Below, piece by piece: positions 41,424-50,137 of a stretch of DNA of 64,000 nt. The stretch lies in NCBI RefSeq assembly GCF_023555055.1, contig NZ_JAMJPL010000003.1:407912-471911 (forward strand), written 5' to 3'. The notes beneath the pieces are model-generated. The model saw only the letters and a program-made list of their open reading frames with translations. It did not search any database and had not been told where the DNA came from. This DNA comes from Marinobacter sp. ATCH36 (GTDB taxonomy: Bacteria; Pseudomonadota; Gammaproteobacteria; Pseudomonadales; Oleiphilaceae). Every line of letters starts with the position of its first letter. The first letter of the stretch is position 1. Made by a program: the position numbers and the translations under genes.

Positions 41424-41873
41424 TTACTGCTGACCCAGGGTCAGGATGCGCTGCATCATGGATTTGGCGCTGTTCATGATGTCCACGTTCATCTGGAAGC
41501 TGCGGGATGAAGACATCATGTCCGCCATTTCTTCAACCACATTCACGTTGGGGTAGTACACATACCCTTCTTCGTTGGCCGCGGGATGTTCAGGCTGATA
41601 TCGCATCTGTAATTCAGCGTCACTTTCAACAATGCCTTCAACCCTCACACCCGCTCCAGAGCCCTCTTCGCTACCGAAGGCCATGCCTTGCTGCGATGGG
41701 TTCAGCATGGACTGCTGAATGGCCGCGAACACCGGCTTACGCGCGCGATAGGTCTGTTCGGTACTGGAACTGGCGGTCTCGGCGTTGGCGATGTTGGACG
41801 CAGTGGTGTTCAGCCGCAGTGACTGGGCTGTCATGCCGGACCCGGCGATATCGAAAATGCTACCCAGTGACAT
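41424..41873 (-). CDS. flgC: Flagellar proximal rod protein FlgC
   Basis: 149 residues. Conserved start IFDIAGSGMTAQSLRLNTTA with SNIANAETASSSTEQTYRAR, the family segment YVYYPNVNVVEEMADMMSSS and the C-terminal NVDIMNSAKSMMQRILTLGQ. Lies between flgB and flgD. Confidence 0.96.
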   Translation of the reverse strand: MSLGSIFDIAGSGMTAQSLRLNTTASNIANAETASSSTEQTYRARKPVFAAIQQSMLNPSQQGMAFGSEEGSGAGVRVEGIVESDAELQMRYQPEHPAANEEGYVYYPNVNVVEEMADMMSSSRSFQMNVDIMNSAKSMMQRILTLGQQ

Positions 41874-41907
41874 GGTGTTGCTCCTCAGTTAATTGACTGC
41901 GCCCGGA

Positions 41908-42309
41908 TCACTGACCCGAGAGTGCCTTTTTGATGCCTGAAACTTTGCCATCCAGGAACTGGAAACTGGCCTGGTAGTCCATCGCGTTACGCATAAAGCG
42001 GGACTGCTCCTGCTGGGAGTCCACCGTGTTTCCATCCACTGAAGGCTGATGCGGAATGCGGTACAGCAGCTCACTGTCCTGGCCCATTGGCGACGTGTCC
42101 ATGTGAGACTCGTGCGTCCGGTTCATGCCGAACCCGCTGTTCATGCCCTGCTGGGCTTTTTCCATCATCGCCTGAAAGTCGATATCCCGTGCTTTGTAAC
42201 CAGGGGTATCCGCATTGGCAAGATTGTTTGCCAGCACCTCGGCACGCTTCACCCGCCCTTCCAGGGCGTGCTGGTGAATGCCTAATGCTTTGTCCAGGGA
42301 AATAGCCAT
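41908..42309 (-). CDS. flgB: Flagellar proximal rod protein FlgB
   Basis: 133 residues. Conserved KRAEVLANNLANADTPGYKA and RDIDFQAMMEKA are seen, with the C-terminal QSRFMRNAMDYQASFQFLDG. First gene of the flg cluster, read from the sigma-54-type promoter 64 bp upstream; GGAGGCATT precedes the ATG. No flgA or flgM lies next to it, unlike in enterobacteria. Confidence 0.96.
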   Translation of the reverse strand: MAISLDKALGIHQHALEGRVKRAEVLANNLANADTPGYKARDIDFQAMMEKAQQGMNSGFGMNRTHESHMDTSPMGQDSELLYRIPHQPSVDGNTVDSQQEQSRFMRNAMDYQASFQFLDGKVSGIKKALSGQ

Positions 42310-42372
42310 AATGCCTCCGATTCCTGCATCCGGCGTTGTTCGTATTGCCGGTTATGCTTCATGCAGGAGTAA

Positions 42373-42389
42373 AAGCAATCGCAATGCCA
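42373..42389 (-). promoter_or_regulatory. Sigma-54-type promoter before flgB
   Basis: On the minus strand TGGCAT-N5-TTGCTT, a near-consensus -24/-12 element with invariant GG and GC at the required spacing, 64 bp before the flgB ATG. RpoN with a FleQ/FlrC-type activator is the expected regulator. Confidence 0.72.
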
Positions 42390-42520
42390 GTTTTTAGAAG
42401 TTGTTGCAGGGCGCGGGCTGAGGCGGATTCGCGGGCAATTCGGGGAAAGGAAATACGATGAAAGCGGCAATGGATTTCCCCCGCCAGAGCCGGCAGGGGC
42501 AAACGGCCGGCAACCTCCTG

Positions 42521-43078
42521 CTACTGCGGCCAGCGGCCGACAAACTCGGTCTGGTCAGGACGAGGTACCGTCGGTTTGCTCGAACTGACGCTGCCAACAT
42601 ACAGAAACCCGGTAATGATCTCGTTATCTTTCAACCCAAGTCCTTTCGCAACCTCGGGATGGTAAGCCAGGCCGCCGGTGCGCCACATACCACCATAGCC
42701 CGCCGCTTCCAGTGCCAGGAGCAAATAGCCCATGCCCACGGCCGCCGACATGGTCTGCTCGATTTCCGGCACCTTGGGGTGGTTTTGATGGCAGGCAATA
42801 CCGACGATGACCATCGGTGCCCTCATGGCATTCGCGCGAAGCTTTTCCCGCACTTTCTCCGGGGCATCGGCGTCGGGGGTGGAAGCAAACAGGTCCCCCA
42901 GAGCGGCCAGGGCTTCGTCTCCCTCTATAACCAGGTACCGCCAGGGCCGTAAAAGGGCATGGTCCGGTGCTCTCGCGGCACAGGCGAACACTTTCTCAAG
43001 AGTTTGCGCATCCGGTGCCGGCGCGGTCACGCGCGCCTCAGAGGATCGGTTCAACAATGCATCCATTACTACAGTCAT
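42521..43078 (-). CDS. Nitroreductase family protein, YdjA-like
   Basis: A 185-residue FMN-binding oxidoreductase. The FMN phosphate-binding start is LNRSSEARV, followed by ACAARAPDHALLRPWRYLVI, a central VGMGYLLLALEAAGYGGMWR and the C-terminal GFLYVGSVSS. The single-domain length (183-185) and the absence of the typical Arg-rich start of NfsB place it near E. coli YdjA. Substrate unknown. An alternative ATG at 43066 would drop four residues. It stands between the flagellar cluster and a divergently transcribed cyclase; a functional link is not evident. Confidence 0.86.
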   Translation of the reverse strand: MTVVMDALLNRSSEARVTAPAPDAQTLEKVFACAARAPDHALLRPWRYLVIEGDEALAALGDLFASTPDADAPEKVREKLRANAMRAPMVIVGIACHQNHPKVPEIEQTMSAAVGMGYLLLALEAAGYGGMWRTGGLAYHPEVAKGLGLKDNEIITGFLYVGSVSSSKPTVPRPDQTEFVGRWPQ

Positions 43079-43282
43079 ATCATCTCGCTATGTTCAGGGA
43101 TATGCCGTCACTTCCGGACGAATACCCCTTCGAATTGTGGGAAAGAAGTATTACTGTTAGTCTTTAGTCTAAGTAATTTCCACGATAAACACAGACTATC
43201 TACCCGAACAATGACAATAAGCCGGTAGACGCTTTATGAGCCAACAGCCAAGCTTTCGCAACTCCCCGGATTTGCATCTGAC

Positions 43283-44719
43283 ATGATGAGCGCACCGATT
43301 GACCTGCGTAACGCCAGCTCCAGCGCCAGTAAATCTGCTGTACTGGACGCGCAGCACAACCCGATAGCCATTCCCCCCATGCCGGATTACAACGGCAGAA
43401 TTCTGGCGTATACGGCAACCGCGGGGATCATTGTCTCAGGCATCCTGCAGGATGTGTTTGGCATGTGGATGCTATGGCTGCTCGCCGGCGCCCTCACCTG
43501 GCCTCATATTGCCCACCAGCTTACCCGCAAAACCTTTTTGCGCAACTCTCCCCGCATACGCCAGAAAATGCTGCTTGTGGACTGTGCCATCGGGGGCGGA
43601 TTTGTAGGTTGCATCGGGCTGATTGCCATCCCGGCCGTGGCCGTGTTTCTGATGCTGATGTTCAGTTGCCTGATCATCGGCGGCATCCGCCAGTGGCTGT
43701 TTGGCACGATGTTCATGGCGGCCAGCTGTGCAATTGGCCTGGCCATTGTAGGGCCTGCGGATTCTTTCCAGTCGCCGTTGATTACCAGCATCATCGCCAT
43801 ACTGGCCACAGGGCTCTACATTTGCGTTACCGCCTTTTACTCACACCAGCAGGCGCGTGCTCTGATGATGGCAAAAACCCAGATTCAGAATCAACGGGAA
43901 CAGTCCATCGCGCTGTCCCACAAGTTGTCCAAATACCTCTCACCCCAGGTGTGGCAGTCCATCTTTACCGGTGAACGCGACGTTCGGCTGGAAACCCAAC
44001 GCAAGAAACTGGCGGTGTTCTTCTCCGACATCAAAGGCTTTACCGAACTGTCCGAAGAGATGGAACCGGAGGCGCTGACCGAACTGCTCAATCACTACTT
44101 CAATGAGATGTCCGAGGTCGCCCTCAAATACGGTGGCACCATCGACAAGTTTGTGGGTGATTCCATCATGATCTTCTTCGGCGACCCCACCAGCCGGGGC
44201 CAGAAAGAGGATGCTTTCGCCTGCGTGTCCATGGCCATAGAAATGCGCAAGCACATGAAAATCATGCGGCAGAAATGGCGCAGCCAGGGCATCAAAACGC
44301 CCCTGGAGATTCGCATGGGTATGAGCACCGGATACACCACCGTGGGCAACTTCGGTGCCGAGAACCGCATGGACTACACCATCATTGGCAAGGAAGTGAA
44401 CCTGGCCAGTCGGCTTGAATCCCTCGCAGAGCCCGGTGAAATACTGATTTCCTACGAAACCTTTTCGCTGATCAAAGACCGCATCATGTGCCGCGACAAG
44501 GGCGAGATCACGGTGAAGGGCTTCGGGCGCCCGGTATCCATCTACGAAGTTGTCGATTTCCGCCGCGACATGGGGCCCAACCGCAGTTTTCTTGAGCACG
44601 AACACAGCGGCTTCGCCATGTACCTGGATTCGGAAAAGATAACCGAGCAGGAGCGCGAGTCCATTCTCACTGCCCTCGAGGATGCTGCCGAGCGGTTACG
44701 TCAGGAAGAAGATTCCTGA
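43283..44719 (+). CDS. Class III adenylate cyclase with MASE2 membrane sensor domain (CyaB-like)
   Basis: A 478-residue inner-membrane protein. Residues about 40-190 form a MASE2-like block of five or so helices; about 190-225 is a signalling helix, and about 240-425 the class III catalytic domain. Both metal aspartates are present (VFFSDIKGFTELSEEM and KFVGDSIMIFFGD). The substrate-selecting residues are Lys before FVGD and Asp in MDYTIIGKEVNLASRLE, the pair associated with ATP, so the product should be cAMP. P. aeruginosa CyaB has the same plan and feeds the CRP homologue Vfr. The ribosome binding site is weak; ATG codons at 43283 and 43286 are both possible. The 204 bp upstream hold no clear promoter. 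Confidence 0.9.
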   Translation: MMSAPIDLRNASSSASKSAVLDAQHNPIAIPPMPDYNGRILAYTATAGIIVSGILQDVFGMWMLWLLAGALTWPHIAHQLTRKTFLRNSPRIRQKMLLVDCAIGGGFVGCIGLIAIPAVAVFLMLMFSCLIIGGIRQWLFGTMFMAASCAIGLAIVGPADSFQSPLITSIIAILATGLYICVTAFYSHQQARALMMAKTQIQNQREQSIALSHKLSKYLSPQVWQSIFTGERDVRLETQRKKLAVFFSDIKGFTELSEEMEPEALTELLNHYFNEMSEVALKYGGTIDKFVGDSIMIFFGDPTSRGQKEDAFACVSMAIEMRKHMKIMRQKWRSQGIKTPLEIRMGMSTGYTTVGNFGAENRMDYTIIGKEVNLASRLESLAEPGEILISYETFSLIKDRIMCRDKGEITVKGFGRPVSIYEVVDFRRDMGPNRSFLEHEHSGFAMYLDSEKITEQERESILTALEDAAERLRQEEDS

Positions 44720-44733
44720 GCTACCCCAACACC

Positions 44734-45552
44734 TTATTGCCTGATTAACCTTGGCCCTGCCGCGTGTTCCGGTTCGGTGCTGCGCCAGGGATTGATATCC
44801 AGCCCGCCCCGCCGGGTATACCGTGCGCAAACCGAAAGATGTTGCGGTTTGCACCTGGCCATCAGGTCCGTAAACATTGTTTCCACACAGTGTTCATGGA
44901 AATCCTGCTTCTGACGAAAACTCACAATGTAACGCAGCAGCCCTGCCCGGTTGATTGCCGGGCCGGTGTAATCGATCAATACCGTGGCCCAGTCCGGCTG
45001 GCCGGTTACCGGGCAGTTGCTCTTCAGCAAATGCGAGCACAGCTTTTCCGAGACCGCATCGCCAGTGGCCATCAGGCTGTCCGGGTTGTACTCGTAACCG
45101 ACGGAATCCACTTCCTCGTCGTCGATCAGCAGGAAACCTTCAGGTCGCCCAACAGCCCTCGCCCCCTGGTCAACACTGTGCAGGTCTACCGTCACCGAGG
45201 CGCCACTGGCGCTGGACAGGTCCCGGGAAATTACATCCCTGACCTGATCAGCGGAGGAAAACACCGTCTGGTTCAGGGAATTCAGGTACAGCTTCAGGGA
45301 TTTCGATTCAATGATCGCCGGCGATGCCGAAGGTACACGGATTTCTGCCCAGGCCACCGCTGGCACACCGCCCGGCCGCAACCAGGAAACTTCCCAGGCC
45401 TGCCACAGGTCTTCACCAAACCAGGGCCAGCGGCCATCATCGAGACCAATACGACGGCGGTTCTCCTCCCGGGCTACCGGGAACAGCAGGTCCGGATTGT
45501 AAGCGTCCGGGTAATCGCTGGATTTGCCCAGCGGAGCATCAATAAGGGCCAT
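44734..45552 (-). CDS. queF: NADPH-dependent 7-cyano-7-deazaguanine reductase
   Basis: Reduces preQ0 to preQ1 in queuosine synthesis. The 272-residue two-domain form (E. coli type) has ESKSLKLYLNSLNQ, the catalytic cysteine in LKSNCPVTGQPDW and the C-terminal RYTRRGGLDINPWRS. The ATG at 45552 follows AGGATTGATC and is preferred to the codon six bases earlier. It converges on the cyclase gene, and is apart from queA and tgt. Confidence 0.96.
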   Translation of the reverse strand: MALIDAPLGKSSDYPDAYNPDLLFPVAREENRRRIGLDDGRWPWFGEDLWQAWEVSWLRPGGVPAVAWAEIRVPSASPAIIESKSLKLYLNSLNQTVFSSADQVRDVISRDLSSASGASVTVDLHSVDQGARAVGRPEGFLLIDDEEVDSVGYEYNPDSLMATGDAVSEKLCSHLLKSNCPVTGQPDWATVLIDYTGPAINRAGLLRYIVSFRQKQDFHEHCVETMFTDLMARCKPQHLSVCARYTRRGGLDINPWRSTEPEHAAGPRLIRQ

Positions 45553-45573
45553 GATCAATCCTGGAACCAGACA

Positions 45574-46347
45574 TCAGTGACGAATGCCCTTGCCGCGCGC
45601 CAGCATGCGCAGGGAAATGGCAGACAGAATGGCAATAAACAGCAGAATCATACCAAGCGCAACGTATGGATTGACATCCGACACGCCGAGAATGCCATAG
45701 CGGAAGGCGTTCACCATGTAGAGAATCGGGTTGATCATCGACACCCCCTGCCAGAAGCCCGGCAGCATATTGATGGAATAGAACACCCCGCCCAGGTAAG
45801 TCAGTGGTGTCAGCACAAACGTCGGCACGATGGAGATATCATCAAACTTGGTGGCCAGCATGGCATTGATAAAGCCACCCAGTGAAAACAGTGCCGACGT
45901 AAGGAACACCGTCAAAATAACCATCGGCAGATGATGAATCGACAGCTGGGTAAACCCGAGAGACAGCAACGTTACGATCAGCCCAATACCCAGCCCACGG
46001 GACATGCCGCCGGTGACATACCCTGCCAGAATGACCCAGTTGGGCACCGGAGATACCAGCAGCTCTTCAATGCTGCGTTGAAACTTCATGGAGAAAAACG
46101 ACGACACCACATTGGCATAGGAGCTGGTGATCACCGACATCATGATCAGCCCCGGAACGATAAACGACATATAGTCAAAACCGCCCATCACTCCGATACG
46201 GGAGCCAATCAGGTTGCCGAAAATAATGAAATACAGCGTCATGGTGACAGCAGGCGGCAGCAGGGTTTGCGGCCATATGCGCATGAACCGGCGAATTTCC
46301 CGGTTCACAATCGTTTTATAGGCAGTCAGCATCGCGTCCGTTCTCAT
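45574..46347 (-). CDS. yadH: ABC-2 type transporter permease, YadH-like
   Basis: A 257-residue permease with six predicted helices: an N-terminal amphipathic segment (YKTIVNREIRRFMRIWPQTL), a family loop SIEELLVSPVPNWVILAGYV and LTPLTYLGGVFYSINMLPGF. ABC2-family exporters of this kind move lipids, drugs or polysaccharides; the substrate of YadGH is unknown. The start overlaps the ATPase gene end (ATGA), so the two are produced together. Confidence 0.92.
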   Translation of the reverse strand: MRTDAMLTAYKTIVNREIRRFMRIWPQTLLPPAVTMTLYFIIFGNLIGSRIGVMGGFDYMSFIVPGLIMMSVITSSYANVVSSFFSMKFQRSIEELLVSPVPNWVILAGYVTGGMSRGLGIGLIVTLLSLGFTQLSIHHLPMVILTVFLTSALFSLGGFINAMLATKFDDISIVPTFVLTPLTYLGGVFYSINMLPGFWQGVSMINPILYMVNAFRYGILGVSDVNPYVALGMILLFIAILSAISLRMLARGKGIRH

Positions 46348-47291
46348 GCGCTTACTCCCTGGTCTGCGTTGCTGGTGTTGTTGTCTTCCACCATGCGAAT
46401 GAACAGCTCTTCCAGCCGGTTGGCCTTGGTACGCATGCTGACCACACGAATGCCCTGTTGCTCAAGCTGAATGAACATACCGTTGAGGCTCTGGCCCTTC
46501 TCTACGTCCACTACCAGGCCACCCTCGCCATCGAGATGGTTGTAGAAACCGTCCAGTTTCGGCGCTTTCTCTAGCGGCTCGTCGGTATCCAGCACAAAGG
46601 TCTCTGAACTCAGCTGCTGTAACAGGTCGCGCTTGCTGGTGTTCCGCAGGATCCGGCCGTGATCGATGATCGCAATATTGCGACACAGGGCTTCCGCCTC
46701 CTCCAGATAGTGGGTAGTGAGGATAATGGTGGTGCCCCGGCGGTTCATTTCCTCAAGGAAGGTCCACATGGAGCGGCGCAACTCGATATCCACGCCTGCC
46801 GTGGGTTCATCCAGGATCAGCAACTTCGGCTCGTGGACCAGGGCACGAGCAATCATCAGCCGCCGCTTCATGCCACCGGACAGCATCATTGCCGGGGTGT
46901 TGCGCTTGTCCCATAGCCCGAGCTGACGCAGGTACTTCTCAGCGGATACGGAGGCCTGCTTCAAAGGTATGCCGTAGTAGCCCGCCTGAGTAGTGACTAT
47001 GTCGAACACCTTCTCGAACTGGTTGAAGTTGAACTCCTGGGGTACAACACCCAGGTTCAGCTTGGCGTCAGACAGGTGGGTGTCGATGTCGGACCCAAAC
47101 ACACGAACCTTGCCAGCGCTCTTGTTGACCAGAGAGCAGACAATACCCAGCGTGGTTGACTTGCCGGCCCCGTTGGGACCGAGAAGCGCAAAAAAGTCAC
47201 CTTCGGCAACATGCAGATCAATGCCCTTGAGGGCCTGAAAGCCGTCGCCATAGGTCTTGACCAGACCTTCAATTTCGAGTGCGTTGGTCAT
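46344..47291 (-). CDS. yadG: ABC transporter ATPase, YadG-like
   Basis: A 315-residue ATPase partner of the permease. Walker A GPNGAGKST (about residues 40-48), signature LSGGMKRRLMIARAL, Walker B LLILDEPTAGVD and the switch histidine TTHYLEEAE are intact. A C-terminal extension of about 90 residues (from RNTSKRDLLQQLS) is typical of drug-exporter ATPases. The ATG at 47291 begins MTNALEIEGLVKTYGDGF; the longer in-frame reading upstream is not protein-like. Confidence 0.93.
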   Translation of the reverse strand: MTNALEIEGLVKTYGDGFQALKGIDLHVAEGDFFALLGPNGAGKSTTLGIVCSLVNKSAGKVRVFGSDIDTHLSDAKLNLGVVPQEFNFNQFEKVFDIVTTQAGYYGIPLKQASVSAEKYLRQLGLWDKRNTPAMMLSGGMKRRLMIARALVHEPKLLILDEPTAGVDIELRRSMWTFLEEMNRRGTTIILTTHYLEEAEALCRNIAIIDHGRILRNTSKRDLLQQLSSETFVLDTDEPLEKAPKLDGFYNHLDGEGGLVVDVEKGQSLNGMFIQLEQQGIRVVSMRTKANRLEELFIRMVEDNNTSNADQGVSA

Positions 47292-47510
47292 AATGAATCC
47301 AGAGGAGGAACAAAAAAACAGGTAGCTATAAGTTGTGGTCCGGAAAGAGAAATTCAAGTAGGCGGTGGGCGGCCGGGCCAGAGTCACTAAAACCTGAAAC
47401 TGCGACAGGTTTCCCGATATGGCAGAACCGGCCTCCCTATAATGCCGGTTACAACAATTTACAAAGGCTCTGCCACGCAAGCCAAAACGTCGGGAAATGT
47501 ACGCGCTGCC

Positions 47511-48632
47511 ATGAGATCCGTTCACTTCAAGTCTGCTTTTCTGCCCATGGTTTCAGCCCTGCTTCTAGCTGGTTGCTTCGGCGATGATGGCAGTGGTGGC
47601 GAAGACGGCTCCCGCACCGGCCAGATCATGCCCGCCGGCATCACCGGGCTGGCTTACTCCACCGCAAGCCGTAACGGCGCCACTGACGAACAGGGCCGTT
47701 ATCACTATTTCCCGGGTGAGACCCTGAGCCTGAAAGTCGGCAATCTCAAACTGGCGGAGGGAGTCCCCGTGCGGCCGGTGGTCACGCCGCTGGAATTTTT
47801 CCCGGACCTGCGGGCCGCATTGCAAGTCGCCGGCACCACAGACGAAGGGCTTCAGAGCCACAGAATTACCGAGCAGCAGTTGCTCCAGGACGTCCCCCTG
47901 ATCAACCTCACCCGCTTCCTGATGGCGCTGAACTGGGAGCTGAACCTTTCTAATGGTGAAGGCATCGACATTCGGGAGCGCGTAATCAGCCAGCTGAATA
48001 CCGCCCTGGCTGACCTGGACGAGCCGATTGACTTCAATGCGCCCCAGGACGAATTTGAATCCGCAGGTAACGATCCGTCGCCCGCTAACCAGGTGCTCAG
48101 TCGTATCTGCTTCTTTCCTGAAGACAATGAACTGTGCGAAGACCCACCCACGGATGCCGAAATCACCGCAGCCCCTGAGCGCCCCGAGAACGTGGACGAG
48201 CGTGATGAAAACGTTGACTACCGCGAGGACCTGGAGAACAAGCGCGACCGGATACTGAACGCGGTTCGCAGCCTTGAGGACGCGGAGGTTGAGGATGCCA
48301 GAGCTTACCTGACCCGGGAACTGGACGCCATCAGCACCCGCTTGGCGAACCGCTATTACCTGGACGACGATGTGGTGGAGTTCCCCGCAGCCGATACCGC
48401 TATCAAAACCGTCAGCGTCAGGAAAATAGCCGGCAAACCCGAGCTGGACGACATCGAAGCTATCAGCACCCGCGACCAGGACGTGGTTGTGCATTCCTTC
48501 GGATGGCAGTCAGCGTCCGTAGACTACTTTGTTGCGGGGGAAACAGGAGGGGAATCAGAACTGCTGGTCAACTTCCGCCCGGACGATACCTATCGCTGGG
48601 TGAAAAAGCAGTTGCGGGTCATTATTGAATAA
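47511..48632 (+). CDS. Uncharacterised acidic lipoprotein
   Basis: A 373-residue protein I do not recognise. The signal peptide ends VSALLLAGC, giving lipidation at Cys22; the next residues are FGDD, and Asp is not at +2, so outer-membrane sorting is likely. After a Gly/Asp-rich linker, residues 45-75 (GLAYSTASRNGATDEQGRYHYF) resemble the short carboxypeptidase-regulatory-like beta repeats found in several bacterial surface lipoproteins. The middle (about 195-290) is strongly acidic and helical, with many Glu/Asp/Arg and two cysteines (ICFFPEDNELCEDP) that could form a disulfide. The ATG at 47511 is chosen for the signal peptide. It stands alone, convergent with the HD-GYP gene. Confidence 0.8.
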   Translation: MRSVHFKSAFLPMVSALLLAGCFGDDGSGGEDGSRTGQIMPAGITGLAYSTASRNGATDEQGRYHYFPGETLSLKVGNLKLAEGVPVRPVVTPLEFFPDLRAALQVAGTTDEGLQSHRITEQQLLQDVPLINLTRFLMALNWELNLSNGEGIDIRERVISQLNTALADLDEPIDFNAPQDEFESAGNDPSPANQVLSRICFFPEDNELCEDPPTDAEITAAPERPENVDERDENVDYREDLENKRDRILNAVRSLEDAEVEDARAYLTRELDAISTRLANRYYLDDDVVEFPAADTAIKTVSVRKIAGKPELDDIEAISTRDQDVVVHSFGWQSASVDYFVAGETGGESELLVNFRPDDTYRWVKKQLRVIIE

Positions 48633-48650
48633 ACTGCCTTTCTGGCAACC

Positions 48651-49958
48651 TCAGGCGCCAACGATACGGGATAGACTCCAGCGAGACTCCGCCCCGGTGA
48701 CATCGTAGCGTTCCGGATCCAGCCCCTCGGTGCCATGCGGCAGACACTCGGCAATGGTCAGCGCTTCGTGCTGGTTTCGGCCGTCGTTGTATCTCGCCAG
48801 ATCCACAATCCGGGCGGACTTCAGGGGATTGTGTTCGCGATCCGTCATCACCATCACCTTCGGCCACAAGCGGCGCTCTGGCGTATGGGAAACCACAATA
48901 CCGCGTTGGCCATCAGTCAGCTCAACCAGGCTGCCAGTGGGATAGATACCAATGGCCTGAATAAACTGCTCAACCAGGTCTACCTGGAACTCAATGTTGC
49001 GCATGTCGTAAAGCAGGTTTACCGCACGGGCGGGTGTCATCGGCTCTCCCGAATCACGAGGGCCAATCAGAGTCTCAAAATATTCCGCCAGCCCGGCCAC
49101 CTTGGCCAGTAATGGAATTCGGTCACCGCGGACGCCTTCCGGGAAACCGGAACCGTTATGGCGCTCCCGGTGCCCCTGCACAACGCTGACAACAGCGCGG
49201 GATAAACCGGTATCCGCCAGCTTGGCTACGCCTTTTTCGACATAACTACGGTAGATCGCGAAATCATCAGCGTTCAGCTTACCCTCGTTGCGGAGGATCT
49301 GGTCCGGAAGGTCGAGTTTGCCAATCTGCGATAGCAAACAACCCAACCCAAGGTGATTCAGCAGCCCTTCGTTCAGCCCGAGCTGACGGCCACAAACCAA
49401 CGCCCAAACGGCGGTATTCAGGGAGTGCCGGTAGGTGTAATCGTCATGGTGCCGTGTTCTGCTGAGCCAGAGCAGCGCGTCAGGATTGCGAACCGCACTG
49501 GAAACCATTCTGCGAGTAACAACCGCCACCTCACGCAAATCCGGAGCATCGCCTTCCTGCACCGCTTGAAAAACCTGATGAAGCGAGGCCTCGGCATCCA
49601 GAATGACCTTCCTCGATGCTTTGAGCTCTTTCTTCATGGTGGTGACGTTGTGATAGCTCACCGGCTCCTTGATGCTCAGCGGAGGTAGCTGCACTTCCTC
49701 GCGGTTGTTTCCGGAGGGCCGGGATTTACCAGCAGCCAGACGGCCGCCGGATTTGTTCTGTTCGATGCTGTCACGGGTTTCAGCCACGTCTATGGCAACC
49801 CACTTGCAGTAGGAAACCAGTGAACGGATGTCATCCTGGGAGCGGATGTGGAAGCCCTGGATCGGGAAAGGCGTCTGGTGCCACGGGCGATCGAGATCAG
49901 ATACAAACATGCCGATCTCAAGATCATGTACAGCTATTTTTGTTTGGCGGACTCCCAC
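48651..49958 (-). CDS. DUF3391 / degenerate HD-GYP domain protein
   Basis: A 435-residue cytoplasmic protein. The N-terminal DUF3391 region (residues 4-130, IAVHDLEIGMFVSDLDRPW) is followed by an HD-GYP-type domain (about 165-350). HD-GYP enzymes hydrolyse c-di-GMP, but the key residues are replaced here: HD is Ser210-Gln211 in LLSQIGKLDLP; the HHE motif reads HRER (263-266); GYP reads GFP (271-273); the His of the KxHP segment is Tyr, and the later VAD is LAE. Only His178 and the first His of HHE remain. Catalysis is improbable; a binding or regulatory role is more likely. The GTG start at 49958 is chosen because AGAGGTG lies just upstream and DUF3391 begins there. Confidence 0.88.
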   Translation of the reverse strand: MGVRQTKIAVHDLEIGMFVSDLDRPWHQTPFPIQGFHIRSQDDIRSLVSYCKWVAIDVAETRDSIEQNKSGGRLAAGKSRPSGNNREEVQLPPLSIKEPVSYHNVTTMKKELKASRKVILDAEASLHQVFQAVQEGDAPDLREVAVVTRRMVSSAVRNPDALLWLSRTRHHDDYTYRHSLNTAVWALVCGRQLGLNEGLLNHLGLGCLLSQIGKLDLPDQILRNEGKLNADDFAIYRSYVEKGVAKLADTGLSRAVVSVVQGHRERHNGSGFPEGVRGDRIPLLAKVAGLAEYFETLIGPRDSGEPMTPARAVNLLYDMRNIEFQVDLVEQFIQAIGIYPTGSLVELTDGQRGIVVSHTPERRLWPKVMVMTDREHNPLKSARIVDLARYNDGRNQHEALTIAECLPHGTEGLDPERYDVTGAESRWSLSRIVGA

Positions 49959-50100
49959 GGGGCACCTCTGTACGTCCACGAATCGATAATCACTATTGTG
50001 ACGTCCCTTGCGAAAGAGTCCATTACATTTATGTAGTGCAAAGTAACCCAAATGCGACAGGGAGTAACGAAAACTATCAACGGGAAACAAAGTGTAGCAA

Positions 50101-50116
50101 CGTGACAACCCTCACA
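50101..50116. promoter_or_regulatory. CRP/Vfr-like binding site
   Basis: CGTGA-N6-TCACA matches the CRP consensus TGTGA-N6-TCACA at 9 of 10 positions. It lies 143 bp before the GTG start of the degenerate HD-GYP gene. On that strand TTGCTA-N16-GATAGT just downstream could be a promoter, placing the site near an activating position. One such match can arise by chance. Confidence 0.42.
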
Positions 50117-50137
50117 ATTAAACAGATTGTCAGAAAA

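Noticed and set aside
43090..43167. A 25-codon ORF beginning MFRDMPSLPDEYPFELWERS upstream of the cyclase
   Set aside because: Composition looks protein-like, but there is no convincing ribosome binding site or relation to the cyclase, and a frame of this size can occur by chance.
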